A DNA stretch of 64,000 bases from Micromonospora echinofusca (lineage in GTDB: Bacteria > Actinomycetota > Actinomycetes > Mycobacteriales > Micromonosporaceae), in NCBI RefSeq assembly GCF_900091445.1, contig NZ_LT607733.1:3240501-3304500 (forward strand), read 5' to 3'. This document shows, in pieces, positions 51,278 through 58,885 of this stretch (the stretch's first letter is position 1; each line of letters begins with the position of its first letter). Under the pieces are notes generated by a model, which was not told where the DNA came from, searched no databases, and saw nothing but the letters and a program-made list of their open reading frames with translations. The position numbers and the translations under genes were made by a program.

Positions 51278-51568
51278 TCAGTTGCCGACGAGGTCAGGCT
51301 CGGCGGCCAGCGCGCTCACCGCGTCGCAGGGGCTGGCGAAGACGATCGAGCGCACCGAGCGGCTGCGCGTACGGGCGGTCTCCTCGCCGATGTCCACCGC
51401 CTCCTCGACGGTGGCGAGGTCGCCGCGCACGGCGACCGCGACGATGCCGCCGCCGAGGCGTACGACCTTGGTCACCTCGACCTCGGTGGCCTTCACCATC
51501 GCGTCGACGGCGTCGAAGATCGGGGTGAAACCCTCGGCTTCGACGAAGCCCACGGCCACGTTTCGCAT
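51278..51568 (-). CDS. Microcompartment shell protein (BMC-H)
   Basis: A 96-residue single-BMC-domain protein beginning M-R-N-V-A-V-G-F-V-E-A-E-G-F-T-P-I-F-D-A-V-D-A-M-V-K-A-T-E-V, then G-G-G-I-V-A-V-A-V-R-G-D-L-A-T-V-E-E-A-V. It differs from the second BMC-H in sequence, so the shell has at least two kinds of hexamer. The ATG at 51568 lies 35 nt after the dioxygenase alpha gene. I see no tandem-domain (BMC-T) protein in the window. Confidence 0.93.
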   Translation of the reverse strand: MRNVAVGFVEAEGFTPIFDAVDAMVKATEVEVTKVVRLGGGIVAVAVRGDLATVEEAVDIGEETARTRSRSVRSIVFASPCDAVSALAAEPDLVGN

Positions 51569-51603
51569 GTCTGCTCCTTGCTCTGGTTGCGGGTCGGCTT
51601 CGG

Positions 51604-52443
51604 TCAGGGACGCTCGGGCAGGTTCCAGGACAGGACGGCGGCGCCGGTGCCCCAGATCGGGCCGTACGCGTGCAGTTGCGCGGGGCCGCTCGCGGCGCCG
51701 GTCCCGGCGGCGAACGCGAGGGCCCGGAACTGGCTGTCCGCCTGCGCCTGCCGGGCGTAGTCCTCGCGGATCGCGAGCGCCTCGTCGACCTTGCCGGCGG
51801 TGAGCAGGTCGAGTACGCGGGTGTTCCACTGCTCGTGCGCGGGCGCGCCGATGTGGTCCTGGGCGGGTTCGATCCACTGTTGGATCAGCCCGGAGGACAG
51901 GCCGCTGACCACGACGACGGCGGCGCGTACGCCGGCGTCGCGGGCGGCGGCGGCACCGGCCCGGCCGACATCGGCGAGGGTGTCGGCGTCGGCGTACAGG
52001 TTGCAGGAGACCTGCGCCCAGCGCAGCTTGCGCTCCGGGTCGAGCAGCGCCGAGGTGACGATGGTGCCGGTGTCGATGGGGAAGCCCTCGTAGCGGGTGC
52101 GGCGCGCCTGCTTGCCGTCGGCCTGCACCCGGTCGGCCCACCGCTCGCTGAACTCCACGTCGAAGCGCAGGTCGTAGCGGAGCTCCCCGTAGTCGTAGGC
52201 GTACCAGTTCTCGTCGACGTGTTCGCCGCGCGGGTTGGGGTCGCACTGGAACTGGTGGCCGAGGACGGTGAACCACTGGGTGGACAGCAGCAGGACGACG
52301 TCGGGCTCCAGCCGGCGCAGGCGCTCGCCCACGTCACGTGCGGCCGTGGCCAGCGCCTTCCAGCTCGGTGCGGGTTCCTTCGCGAGCAGGTGGGGCATGC
52401 CGGGCAGGAGCGCCCCGGCGACGATTCCGGTCCGGTCAGCCAT
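51604..52443 (-). CDS. amnA: 2-aminophenol 1,6-dioxygenase, alpha subunit
   Basis: A 279-residue LigB-family extradiol dioxygenase subunit. It opens G-I-V-A-G-A-L-L-P-G-M-P-H-L-L and shares the fold of the beta subunit, but the S-P-H-P-P-H-type iron ligand motif is reduced to L-P-G-M-P-H-L-L, as in known non-catalytic alpha subunits. It pairs with AmnB to form the active alpha/beta enzyme. The ATG at 52443 overlaps the beta gene by 8 nt. Cleavage of catechol is also known for such enzymes in vitro, so substrate range may be wider. Confidence 0.88.
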   Translation of the reverse strand: MADRTGIVAGALLPGMPHLLAKEPAPSWKALATAARDVGERLRRLEPDVVLLLSTQWFTVLGHQFQCDPNPRGEHVDENWYAYDYGELRYDLRFDVEFSERWADRVQADGKQARRTRYEGFPIDTGTIVTSALLDPERKLRWAQVSCNLYADADTLADVGRAGAAAARDAGVRAAVVVVSGLSSGLIQQWIEPAQDHIGAPAHEQWNTRVLDLLTAGKVDEALAIREDYARQAQADSQFRALAFAAGTGAASGPAQLHAYGPIWGTGAAVLSWNLPERP

Positions 52444-53425
52444 GGGGGCTCCCCTCGGGCAGCCACTCGACGACGGCGTTTCCGGTGCCGATGATCGTGC
52501 CGTAGCCGAGCACGTCTCCGGCGACCTTGGGCCAGCCCATCGCGGCGAGCAGCCAGGTGAGGCTGCCGGCCTTCGTCTCCGACGCGGTGGCCTCGATGTG
52601 TTCGGTGATGAGTTCCCGCAGCGGGGCGGTCGGCCCCCGGCGGATCGCTTCGAGCAGCTTCATGTCCCACCGGTACTGGTGGTTGTTGTACGGGTGTTCG
52701 CGTTCCATGTCCTCCGGCAGCTCCGGCTCCTCGTGCCAGTGCAGGTGCGACAGGGAGTTGGAGGCGAGCAGCACGGCGCGGCGGCCGGTGGCCTCGACGG
52801 CACGGCGGGTGGCCTCGCCGAGCACCTCCATCTCCTCCAGGGACGCGTCGGAGTAGAAGTACGGGTTGTTGTTCGCCGACAGGGAGACCACGGGGATGTC
52901 CCAGGCGGGGTTGGCCAGGTGCAGGGCGCCGATGGTGGCGTAGTCGACGCGTACGCGGGGGTCGCGCATCGCGCGGGCGACCAGGCCGAGGTCGCTGGCC
53001 TCCTCGACGATGGCCTCGCCGAGTTCGACGTCGGTGCGGAAGTCGTAGCGGTAGCGGAAGAGGTGCGGGAAGATCGGCTCCACGGAGATGCCGCGCGGGT
53101 TCGGTGCGCAGTTGACGTGGTGGCCGACCATCGTGATCCAGTGCGGCGCGTGCACGATCAGCACGTCGGGGCGGTGCACCTCCTGGATGCGCTTGCGCAG
53201 CCGCTCGTAGGCCCAGCGCAGCGTCTCCCAGCCGCCGGTGGAGCGGGGTTCGTTCTGCGGCGGGTTCTCCGCGTAGATCAGGTGCGGCGGGTGCGGGCTG
53301 AGGCAGCCGGCGACGATGCCGGCCCGGGCGGGCGCGGCCTGCGGGGCCGGGGCGCTGCCGGCGCCGGTGCCGCGACCGGCGCGGGGGGTGGTCGTCGCCA
53401 CCGGCACCCGGAAGACGCGGCTCAC
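52436..53425 (-). CDS. amnB: 2-aminophenol 1,6-dioxygenase, beta (catalytic) subunit
   Basis: A 329-residue LigB-type extradiol dioxygenase that opens 2-aminophenol to 2-aminomuconic 6-semialdehyde with O2 and Fe2+. Iron ligands are visible: S-P-H-P-P-H (43-48) and H-A-P-H-W-I-T near 95-101, with the later L-S-H-L-H-W-H-E-E. About 35 residues precede the conserved A-G-I-V-A-G-C-L-S-P-H. They are S-R-V-F-R-V-P-V-A followed by a Pro/Ala/Gly linker. Such a short peptide with linker resembles an encapsulation peptide (inference). The GTG at 53425 overlaps the hydantoinase B stop by 4 nt. Confidence 0.9.
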   Translation of the reverse strand: MSRVFRVPVATTTPRAGRGTGAGSAPAPQAAPARAGIVAGCLSPHPPHLIYAENPPQNEPRSTGGWETLRWAYERLRKRIQEVHRPDVLIVHAPHWITMVGHHVNCAPNPRGISVEPIFPHLFRYRYDFRTDVELGEAIVEEASDLGLVARAMRDPRVRVDYATIGALHLANPAWDIPVVSLSANNNPYFYSDASLEEMEVLGEATRRAVEATGRRAVLLASNSLSHLHWHEEPELPEDMEREHPYNNHQYRWDMKLLEAIRRGPTAPLRELITEHIEATASETKAGSLTWLLAAMGWPKVAGDVLGYGTIIGTGNAVVEWLPEGSPHG

Positions 53426-55440
53426 GACCGTCCCTCCCCCGCGAGGACCCGCACGTACGCGCGGTGCTCGGCGGTGGCGCCGAGGATCCGCATCCCGTCG
53501 TCGTCGAGGGCTATCTCGTCGGCGGCGAGGGCGGCGTCGTGGCGCAGCCAGGCCCGCAGGGGCGCCGGGTGTACGCCGTGCAGCTCGACGAGGCTCTCCT
53601 CGGCCAGGCCGCTGCCGGGTGCGACGTACGCGAGCCGGCGCTGGCCGCGCCGCCCGGTGTAGGCGGGCCGCTCGGTGGTGGCCAGGCGCAGCCAGTTCCG
53701 CTCGGCGCGCAGCCGCTGGCGCAGCTCGGCGGTGGCGGCGCGGTCGGCCCCGCCGGCGTCGTCGAGGACCACGCCGTAGCGCTGGCGGGCCTCGTCGCCG
53801 GTCAGGTAGTCCTGGCGGACGTCCTCGGCGACGGCGTCGGGCGCCCGGTCCAGGGGGTCGCCCCAGCCGCCGCCCCCGGCGGACTCCATCACGAGCACGT
53901 CCCCGGCCCGCATGGGGAAGCCGGCGATCTTGCCGGGGGTGTCGAAGTCGACCCGTCGGCCGTCGGCGCGGCGCAGGTGGGTGACCGTCGGCGCGCCGGG
54001 GCCGCCGTGGCGCAGCCCGTACGGGGGGACGGTGGTGCGGTCGGTCTGCACCGAGTACGACCCGCCGCTGGCCAGCAGCCGGGTCTCCCGTCGGCTGCCG
54101 AGGCCACCCCGGTGGGTACCGTCTCCGCAGGAGCCGGCGCGCAGTTCGCAGGCCTCGACGAGGATGGGGATCTCGGTCTCCAGCCGTTCGACGGACTGGA
54201 TGGTGGAGATGTCGCCGAGGTCGACCGGGTTCATCGCGCTGGGGCCGTCGGATTCGAGGAATCCGCCGTTGCCGCCGGCCGGGTAGTCGTAGTAGAGGTA
54301 GGGCTGACCGGTGTGCTCGTCGACGCCGCCGATGAGGTTCTGGAAGGTGGTGCCGAACTGGTCGGCGGCGATGAGGTCGGGCGCCACCTGGCTCAGCGCC
54401 GCCATCACCGCGGAGATGACCCGCTTGCGGACCTCGCTGTGGGCGTTGGCGGGGGCCGGGTAGGCGACGTGCACCACCGTGCCGGGTTCGGTGAGCACCC
54501 GCAGGGGCCGGAACGCGCCGTGGTTGACCAGGCCGCCGGGGTCGAGGGCGGACTTGACCGCGATGAACACCCCGGCGACGGTCATCGCCCGCGACGAGTT
54601 GACCACGGCGGCGACCTGGGTGGAGGAGCCTCGGAAGTCGGCTTCGATCTCGTCGCCGTCGACGATCAGCCGGCAGCGCACGATCGCGGCGTCGTAGTCG
54701 CCGTCGGTGTAGAGGTCGAGGTAGTCCTCGTAGCGGTAGGTGCCGTCGGGCAGCGACCGGATCATGTCGCGCAGCCGCTGCTCGGTGCGGTCCATGTTGG
54801 CGGCGACGCAGTCGAGGATCAGCCCGGTGCCCCAGCGGTCGACGAGTTCCCGCAGCCGGCGCTGCGCCGTGTGGCAGGCGGCGATGCTGGACTCGAGGTC
54901 GCCGCGGCGTTCCTCGGCCATCCGGACGTTGGCGAAGAGGATGTCGAAGGCGGCCCGGTTGGGTCGGCCGGCCTCGATCAGCCTGATCGGCGGGATCCGC
55001 AGCCCTTCCTGGAGGATCTCGGTGGCCTGGCCGGAGACGCTGCCGGGGGTCATGCCGCCGATGTCGGCCCAGTGCATCCGGACGCAGGGGAAGAGGAACA
55101 TCTGCCCGTCGACGAAGACCGGGCTGATCAGGGTGACGTCGTTGAGGTGGCTGCCGCCCCGGTACGGGTCGTTGACGATGTAGAGGTCTCCGGGGCGCAT
55201 CTCGGCGGCGAAGTCGGCGAAGATCTCGGCCACCGAGGCCGGCATGGCGATGACGTGTCCCGGCATGTCCCGGCCCTGGGCGACCATCTGCCCGGAGGGG
55301 TCGAAGAGTGCGCAGGAGAAGTCCTGGGCGTCGGCGATCACCGGCGAGTGCGCGGTACGGAAGATCGTCTGCCGCATCTCGCGGACGATCGAGATGAGAC
55401 TCTCGGTGACGACTTCCAGGTCGATCGGATTCACGGTCAT
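53422..55440 (-). CDS. Hydantoinase B / oxoprolinase family protein
   Basis: A 672-residue HyuB-family subunit. N-terminal landmarks are I-D-L-E-V-V-T-E-S-L-I-S-I-V-R-E-M-R-Q-T, S-C-A-L-F-D-P-S-G-Q-M-V-A-Q-G, G-H-V-I-A-M-P-A-S-V and N-D-P-Y-R-G-G-S-H-L-N-D-V. The C-terminus (about 560-672) is a helical tail. With HyuA it would hydrolyse a cyclic imide/hydantoin or carboxylate a ketone (ATP-dependent). It is the first gene of the microcompartment operon, directly overlapping amnB, while HyuA lies in another operon 6 kb away. The ATG at 55440 is used. A link to forming or feeding the aromatic substrate is plausible but unproven. Confidence 0.85.
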   Translation of the reverse strand: MTVNPIDLEVVTESLISIVREMRQTIFRTAHSPVIADAQDFSCALFDPSGQMVAQGRDMPGHVIAMPASVAEIFADFAAEMRPGDLYIVNDPYRGGSHLNDVTLISPVFVDGQMFLFPCVRMHWADIGGMTPGSVSGQATEILQEGLRIPPIRLIEAGRPNRAAFDILFANVRMAEERRGDLESSIAACHTAQRRLRELVDRWGTGLILDCVAANMDRTEQRLRDMIRSLPDGTYRYEDYLDLYTDGDYDAAIVRCRLIVDGDEIEADFRGSSTQVAAVVNSSRAMTVAGVFIAVKSALDPGGLVNHGAFRPLRVLTEPGTVVHVAYPAPANAHSEVRKRVISAVMAALSQVAPDLIAADQFGTTFQNLIGGVDEHTGQPYLYYDYPAGGNGGFLESDGPSAMNPVDLGDISTIQSVERLETEIPILVEACELRAGSCGDGTHRGGLGSRRETRLLASGGSYSVQTDRTTVPPYGLRHGGPGAPTVTHLRRADGRRVDFDTPGKIAGFPMRAGDVLVMESAGGGGWGDPLDRAPDAVAEDVRQDYLTGDEARQRYGVVLDDAGGADRAATAELRQRLRAERNWLRLATTERPAYTGRRGQRRLAYVAPGSGLAEESLVELHGVHPAPLRAWLRHDAALAADEIALDDDGMRILGATAEHRAYVRVLAGEGRS

Positions 55441-55511
55441 GCGGATGCCTCACTGATTCCGGTGTCGGTCCGTGTCTTCCGCCGGAGGGGACCTGGACTG
55501 GTCGGGGCGAG

Positions 55512-55544
55512 TGGACCACCGTGCATTGGACCATCATGTGGTCC
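55512..55544. promoter_or_regulatory. Candidate IclR operator
   Basis: GGACCA-TCATG-TGGTCC (55528-55544) is a perfect 6-bp palindrome with a 5-nt centre. TGGACCA also occurs at 55512-55518 and again at 55527-55533, a direct repeat 15 bp apart. It lies in the 151-bp divergent region between hydantoinase B and the IclR gene and overlaps the likely promoters of both. Confidence 0.55.
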
Positions 55545-55548
55545 TAGA

Positions 55549-55558
55549 GTTATATTAT
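55549..55558 (+). promoter_or_regulatory. A+T-rich -10 region of the IclR gene
   Basis: AGTTATATTAT (55548-55558) is a strong A+T island in a G+C-rich region. A TTGGAC at 55526-55531 gives a 17-nt spacer to AGTTAT. The promoter overlaps the palindrome, which suggests autorepression by IclR. Confidence 0.4.
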
Positions 55559-55591
55559 GAAACCTAGCAGCCGGAAAGGCAGGGAAGCAAG

Positions 55592-56416
55592 ATGTCGTAC
55601 GCCACTGACCCGACGCCCGACGAGGGCGTCGCCCCCCGCGAGTCGGGCACCCAGGCGCTGGACCGCGCCCTGGGCGTCCTGCTGGCCTTCCGGGGTGACG
55701 CCGTCGAGCGCAAGGTCAGCGATGTCAGCCGCGAACTGGGCCTGCACAAGTCCACGGCCAGCCGGCTGTTCCGCGCGCTGGCCGACGCCGGCTTCCTGCA
55801 ACGCAACGAGGAGAACGGCACCTACCGCCTCGGCGTCGCGGTCTTCGAGCTGGGCGCCCGCTTCCTCGCCGGGATCGACCTGCACGCGCTGGCCCGGCCC
55901 CTGCTGCACCAGCTCGCCGAGCGGGAGGGCGAGAGCGTCAACCTCGCCGTCCTGGAGGGCTCCGACGCCATCTCGCTCTACGTCGTGCAGGGCACCCGCA
56001 ACGTGCAGCTCGTCTCCCGCCTCGGCCGGCGCATCCCCCTGTGGTGCAGCGCGGCCGGCAAGGCACTGCTCGTCGACCACGACGACGACGCCCTGCGCGC
56101 CCTGCTCGCCACCGTGCCGTTCACGGCGATGACCAGCAACACCATCACCGACCTGGACACCTTCGTGGCGCACATGGCCACCGTGCGGCGGCAGGGCTGG
56201 GCGCTGAACGACCAGGAGAGCGAGCACGGGCTGCGGGTGGTGGCCGCCCCCGTACGCGACCGGCGCGACCGGGTGACCGCCGCGATCAGCATCTCCGGGC
56301 CGATCTTCCGCCTGGACGACACCCGCACCCGGGAGCTGACCGACGCCGCCTGCCGTACCGCCGCCGAGCTGTCCCGCCAGCTCGGCCACGGCTTCGGCGA
56401 CCGGTGGGGCGACTGA
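55592..56416 (+). CDS. IclR family transcriptional regulator
   Basis: A 274-residue regulator. The N-terminal winged HTH (about 25-85: Q-A-L-D-R-A-L-G-V-L-L-A-F, then K-V-S-D-V-S-R-E-L-G-L-H-K-S-T-A-S-R-L-F-R-A-L) and the C-terminal effector-binding domain (about 95-265: R-R-I-P-L-W-C-S-A-A-G-K-A-L-L) are complete. IclR proteins commonly control aromatic catabolism by sensing a pathway intermediate. It is encoded divergently from the microcompartment operon and convergently with the ligase/lyase operon. It probably controls one or both. ATG at 55592 with GGGAAGCAAG upstream. Confidence 0.93.
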   Translation: MSYATDPTPDEGVAPRESGTQALDRALGVLLAFRGDAVERKVSDVSRELGLHKSTASRLFRALADAGFLQRNEENGTYRLGVAVFELGARFLAGIDLHALARPLLHQLAEREGESVNLAVLEGSDAISLYVVQGTRNVQLVSRLGRRIPLWCSAAGKALLVDHDDDALRALLATVPFTAMTSNTITDLDTFVAHMATVRRQGWALNDQESEHGLRVVAAPVRDRRDRVTAAISISGPIFRLDDTRTRELTDAACRTAAELSRQLGHGFGDRWGD

Positions 56417-56458
56417 GCGCGCCGCCCACGAACCGGTCACCACGGGCCCCCGCCGTCG

Positions 56459-56484
56459 CGCCGGCACCGCGTCAGGTGCCGGCG
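56459..56484. terminator. Bidirectional hairpin between IclR and the ThDP-enzyme operon
   Basis: Perfect 10-bp arms (56459-56468 and 56475-56484, 6-nt loop) between the stops of the convergent IclR and ThDP-enzyme genes. Confidence 0.6.
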
Positions 56485-56507
56485 GCGGCGCGGTGGGGCG
56501 TACGCCG

Positions 56508-58127
56508 TCAGAACCGCTCCTGGGTGACCTCGGGCAGGACCCGCACGTGCAGCACCGCCGGCCCGGTCACCGGCAGCGCCGCGTCGAGGGCCGCCTCGGC
56601 GCCCGCCTCGTCGGTGACCGTCCAGGCCGGTACGCCCAGGGACCGGGCCACCGCCGCCAGGTCCCGGGCCGGGAACCGGGCCAGCGCCGGGTCGACCCCG
56701 CGCGGGGCGAACTTGCGCACCTCCGCGCCGTAGCCACCGTCGTCGAGGACCACCAGCAGCACCGGCGCACCGACCCGGGCCAGCGTGTCCAGCTCACCGA
56801 GGCCGGTGAGCAGGCTGCCGTCGCCCTCGAAGGCCACCACCGGCCGGTCCGGTCGGCCCACCCCGGCCCCGACGGCGTACGGCAGGCCGACGCCGATGCT
56901 GCCGAACTCCCAGGGCGCGATGAACGCGCGGTCCACGGCGGACGAGTCGAGCAGCAGGTTCGGCCAGCCTCCGAACTGCCCCACGCCCACCACGGTGGTG
57001 CGCCGGGCGGGCAGCCGCCGGGCGCAGATCCGCATGAACGCCCGGGGGTCGATGCCCGCCGAGCCCTCGACGAACGCGATGCCGTCGAACGGGTCGGCCT
57101 CGGCGATCTGCGCGGCCAGCGCGGCACTGCGCCACTCCGGGCGCTCACGCGGCTCGAGCCGGGCCGTCACGGCCCGCGCGGTGACCGCCGCGTCCCCGAC
57201 GATCCCCAGGTCGACCGGCCAGCGCGCGCCCAGCGCCCGCGCGTCGACGTCGACCGCGACCACCCGCGCCCCGGGGAAGAGCGCGCCGTGGTCGGCCGTC
57301 CACCGGTTGAGTCCCGCCCCGAGGGTGACCACCAGGTCCGCCTCGGCCAGCACCCGCCGGGTCAGCGGGCGGGCCAGTCCCCCGGCCACCCCCAGGTGGT
57401 ACGGGTGGCCGGCGAAGAGCCCGGCGGCCAGCACGGTGGTGGCGAGCACCGCGCCGCACCAGTCGGCGAGCCGGCGTACGTCGTCGGCCGCCGCCTCGGC
57501 GCCCCGCCCGGCCAGCAGCACCGGGCGGCGGGCGGCGGCCAGCAGGCCGACCAGTTCGGCGACCGCCGCGTCGGTCGGCGCCGGCGACGCGGGCCGGTAC
57601 GCGACGACGGCCGGCGCGGGCACGGCCCCGGCGGGCACCGGCTCGTCCTGGAGGTCGATGGGGACGTCGAGGACGACCGGGCCGGGCCGTTCGGCGGCGG
57701 CGCGGAACGCCAGGCCGACGTCGCGGGCGGCGGTGGCCGGCGCCACCACGGGCACGAACGCCCCGGCGGTGGCCAGCGCGAACGGCTGCTGCGGGAAGCT
57801 CTGCACGTGCAGCGGGTCGCCGGGCGGGGTGTCGCCGGCGATCAGGACCAGCGGCGTGCCGGCCTGCCGGGCGATGGTCAGCGCGGCACCGGCGACCGCC
57901 AGGCCGGGACCCTGGGTCACGGTGACGACGCCGCACCGGCCGGTGGCGCGGGCCCAGCCGTCGGCCATCATCACCGCGGCGTTCTCGTTGCGGGCCGCCA
58001 CGAAGCGGACGCCGTGGCGCTGGACCAGGTCCGCGACCAGGAACATGTTGGCGTCGCCGAGCAGCCCGAAGATGGTGTCGACCCCGTGCGCCACGATGGC
58101 GTCGGCGATCGCCTCGCCGGCCCTCAC
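56508..58127 (-). CDS. Thiamine-diphosphate-binding enzyme (acetolactate-synthase-like)
   Basis: A 539-residue ThDP enzyme. The N-terminal Pyr domain has the catalytic Glu in A-A-R-N-E-N-A-A-V-M-M-A-D-G-W. A central domain (about 190-330) and the C-terminal PP domain with E-G-D-G-S-L-L-T-G-L-G-E (Mg-ThDP site, about 430) are complete. It resembles acetolactate synthases and aromatic 2-oxoacid decarboxylases, for example of the benzoylformate type. The last gene of the operon, its GTG overlaps the enoyl-CoA hydratase stop by 4 nt. Decarboxylation or carboligation of an aryl or alkyl 2-oxoacid is likely; the substrate is unknown. Confidence 0.85.
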   Translation of the reverse strand: MRAGEAIADAIVAHGVDTIFGLLGDANMFLVADLVQRHGVRFVAARNENAAVMMADGWARATGRCGVVTVTQGPGLAVAGAALTIARQAGTPLVLIAGDTPPGDPLHVQSFPQQPFALATAGAFVPVVAPATAARDVGLAFRAAAERPGPVVLDVPIDLQDEPVPAGAVPAPAVVAYRPASPAPTDAAVAELVGLLAAARRPVLLAGRGAEAAADDVRRLADWCGAVLATTVLAAGLFAGHPYHLGVAGGLARPLTRRVLAEADLVVTLGAGLNRWTADHGALFPGARVVAVDVDARALGARWPVDLGIVGDAAVTARAVTARLEPRERPEWRSAALAAQIAEADPFDGIAFVEGSAGIDPRAFMRICARRLPARRTTVVGVGQFGGWPNLLLDSSAVDRAFIAPWEFGSIGVGLPYAVGAGVGRPDRPVVAFEGDGSLLTGLGELDTLARVGAPVLLVVLDDGGYGAEVRKFAPRGVDPALARFPARDLAAVARSLGVPAWTVTDEAGAEAALDAALPVTGPAVLHVRVLPEVTQERF

Positions 58128-58885
58128 CGGGCATCCCGGGCGAGGTAGTCGCCGGCGGGGCGCAGCGCCACGCTCAGCGCGCCGAGGTAGGAGTCGTTGG
58201 CGGCGGCCTCGAACCGGGGCCCGGCCAGGCGGGCCGCCCGCTTGGTCATCGACCGCCCGACGGCGGAGGTGGCCAGCAGCCGCTCGGCGAGCCCGGTCGC
58301 CGCGGCGGCGAGCCGCCCCGGGTCCACCACCTCGGTCACCAGGCGCAGGTCGCGCAGCTCGTCGGCGGGGATCCGCTCGCCGAGCAGCAGCCAGCGCTTG
58401 GCCAGGTCGGCGCCGACGAGGTCGGCGAGGATCGCCATGCCGCTCCAGGTCAGCGGGATGCCGAAGCCCACCTCCGGGAAGGTCGCGAAGCAGGTGTCGG
58501 CGGCCACCCGCAGGTCGCTGGCCAGGCCGAGCACCGCCCCGGAGCCGATGGCCGGGCCGTTGAACGCCGCGACGGTGCTCTGCTCCAGCCGGTACCAGCG
58601 TTCGACCAGCTCGGCGGTGCGGCGCTGCACGGACATCGTGGCCCGGGCGTCGAGGGTCGCCAGCTCGTGCAGGTCGGTGCCGGCGCAGAACGCGGTGCCG
58701 GCGCCCGTGAGCAGGACGACCTCGGTGCCGTCGTCGCGCGACAGCTCGTGCATCACGTCCTCGAAGCGGGCGAGCATCGCCAGGTCGAAGCTGTTGCGCC
58801 GGGCGGGCCGGTTGAGCGTCACCCGGGCGAGTCGGCCGTCGCGGTGCAGCAGCACGGACTCCTCGGCACGGTGGGCGTCGGTCAT
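58124..58885 (-). CDS. Enoyl-CoA hydratase/isomerase family protein
   Basis: A 253-residue crotonase-fold protein: L-N-R-P-A-R-R-N-S-F (about 23-32), G-A-G-T-A-F-C-A-G-T-D-L-H-E-L (about 60-74, oxyanion hole) and V-A-A-F-N-G-P-A-I-G-S-G-A-V-L-G (about 100-115). In hydratases Glu pairs lie at the active site; here the segments near 118 and 140 carry D and E, so hydratase or isomerase cannot be told apart. It follows the lyase gene with a 4-nt overlap. It should act on the acyl-CoA made by the neighbouring ligase. Confidence 0.85.
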   Translation of the reverse strand: MTDAHRAEESVLLHRDGRLARVTLNRPARRNSFDLAMLARFEDVMHELSRDDGTEVVLLTGAGTAFCAGTDLHELATLDARATMSVQRRTAELVERWYRLEQSTVAAFNGPAIGSGAVLGLASDLRVAADTCFATFPEVGFGIPLTWSGMAILADLVGADLAKRWLLLGERIPADELRDLRLVTEVVDPGRLAAAATGLAERLLATSAVGRSMTKRAARLAGPRFEAAANDSYLGALSVALRPAGDYLARDAR

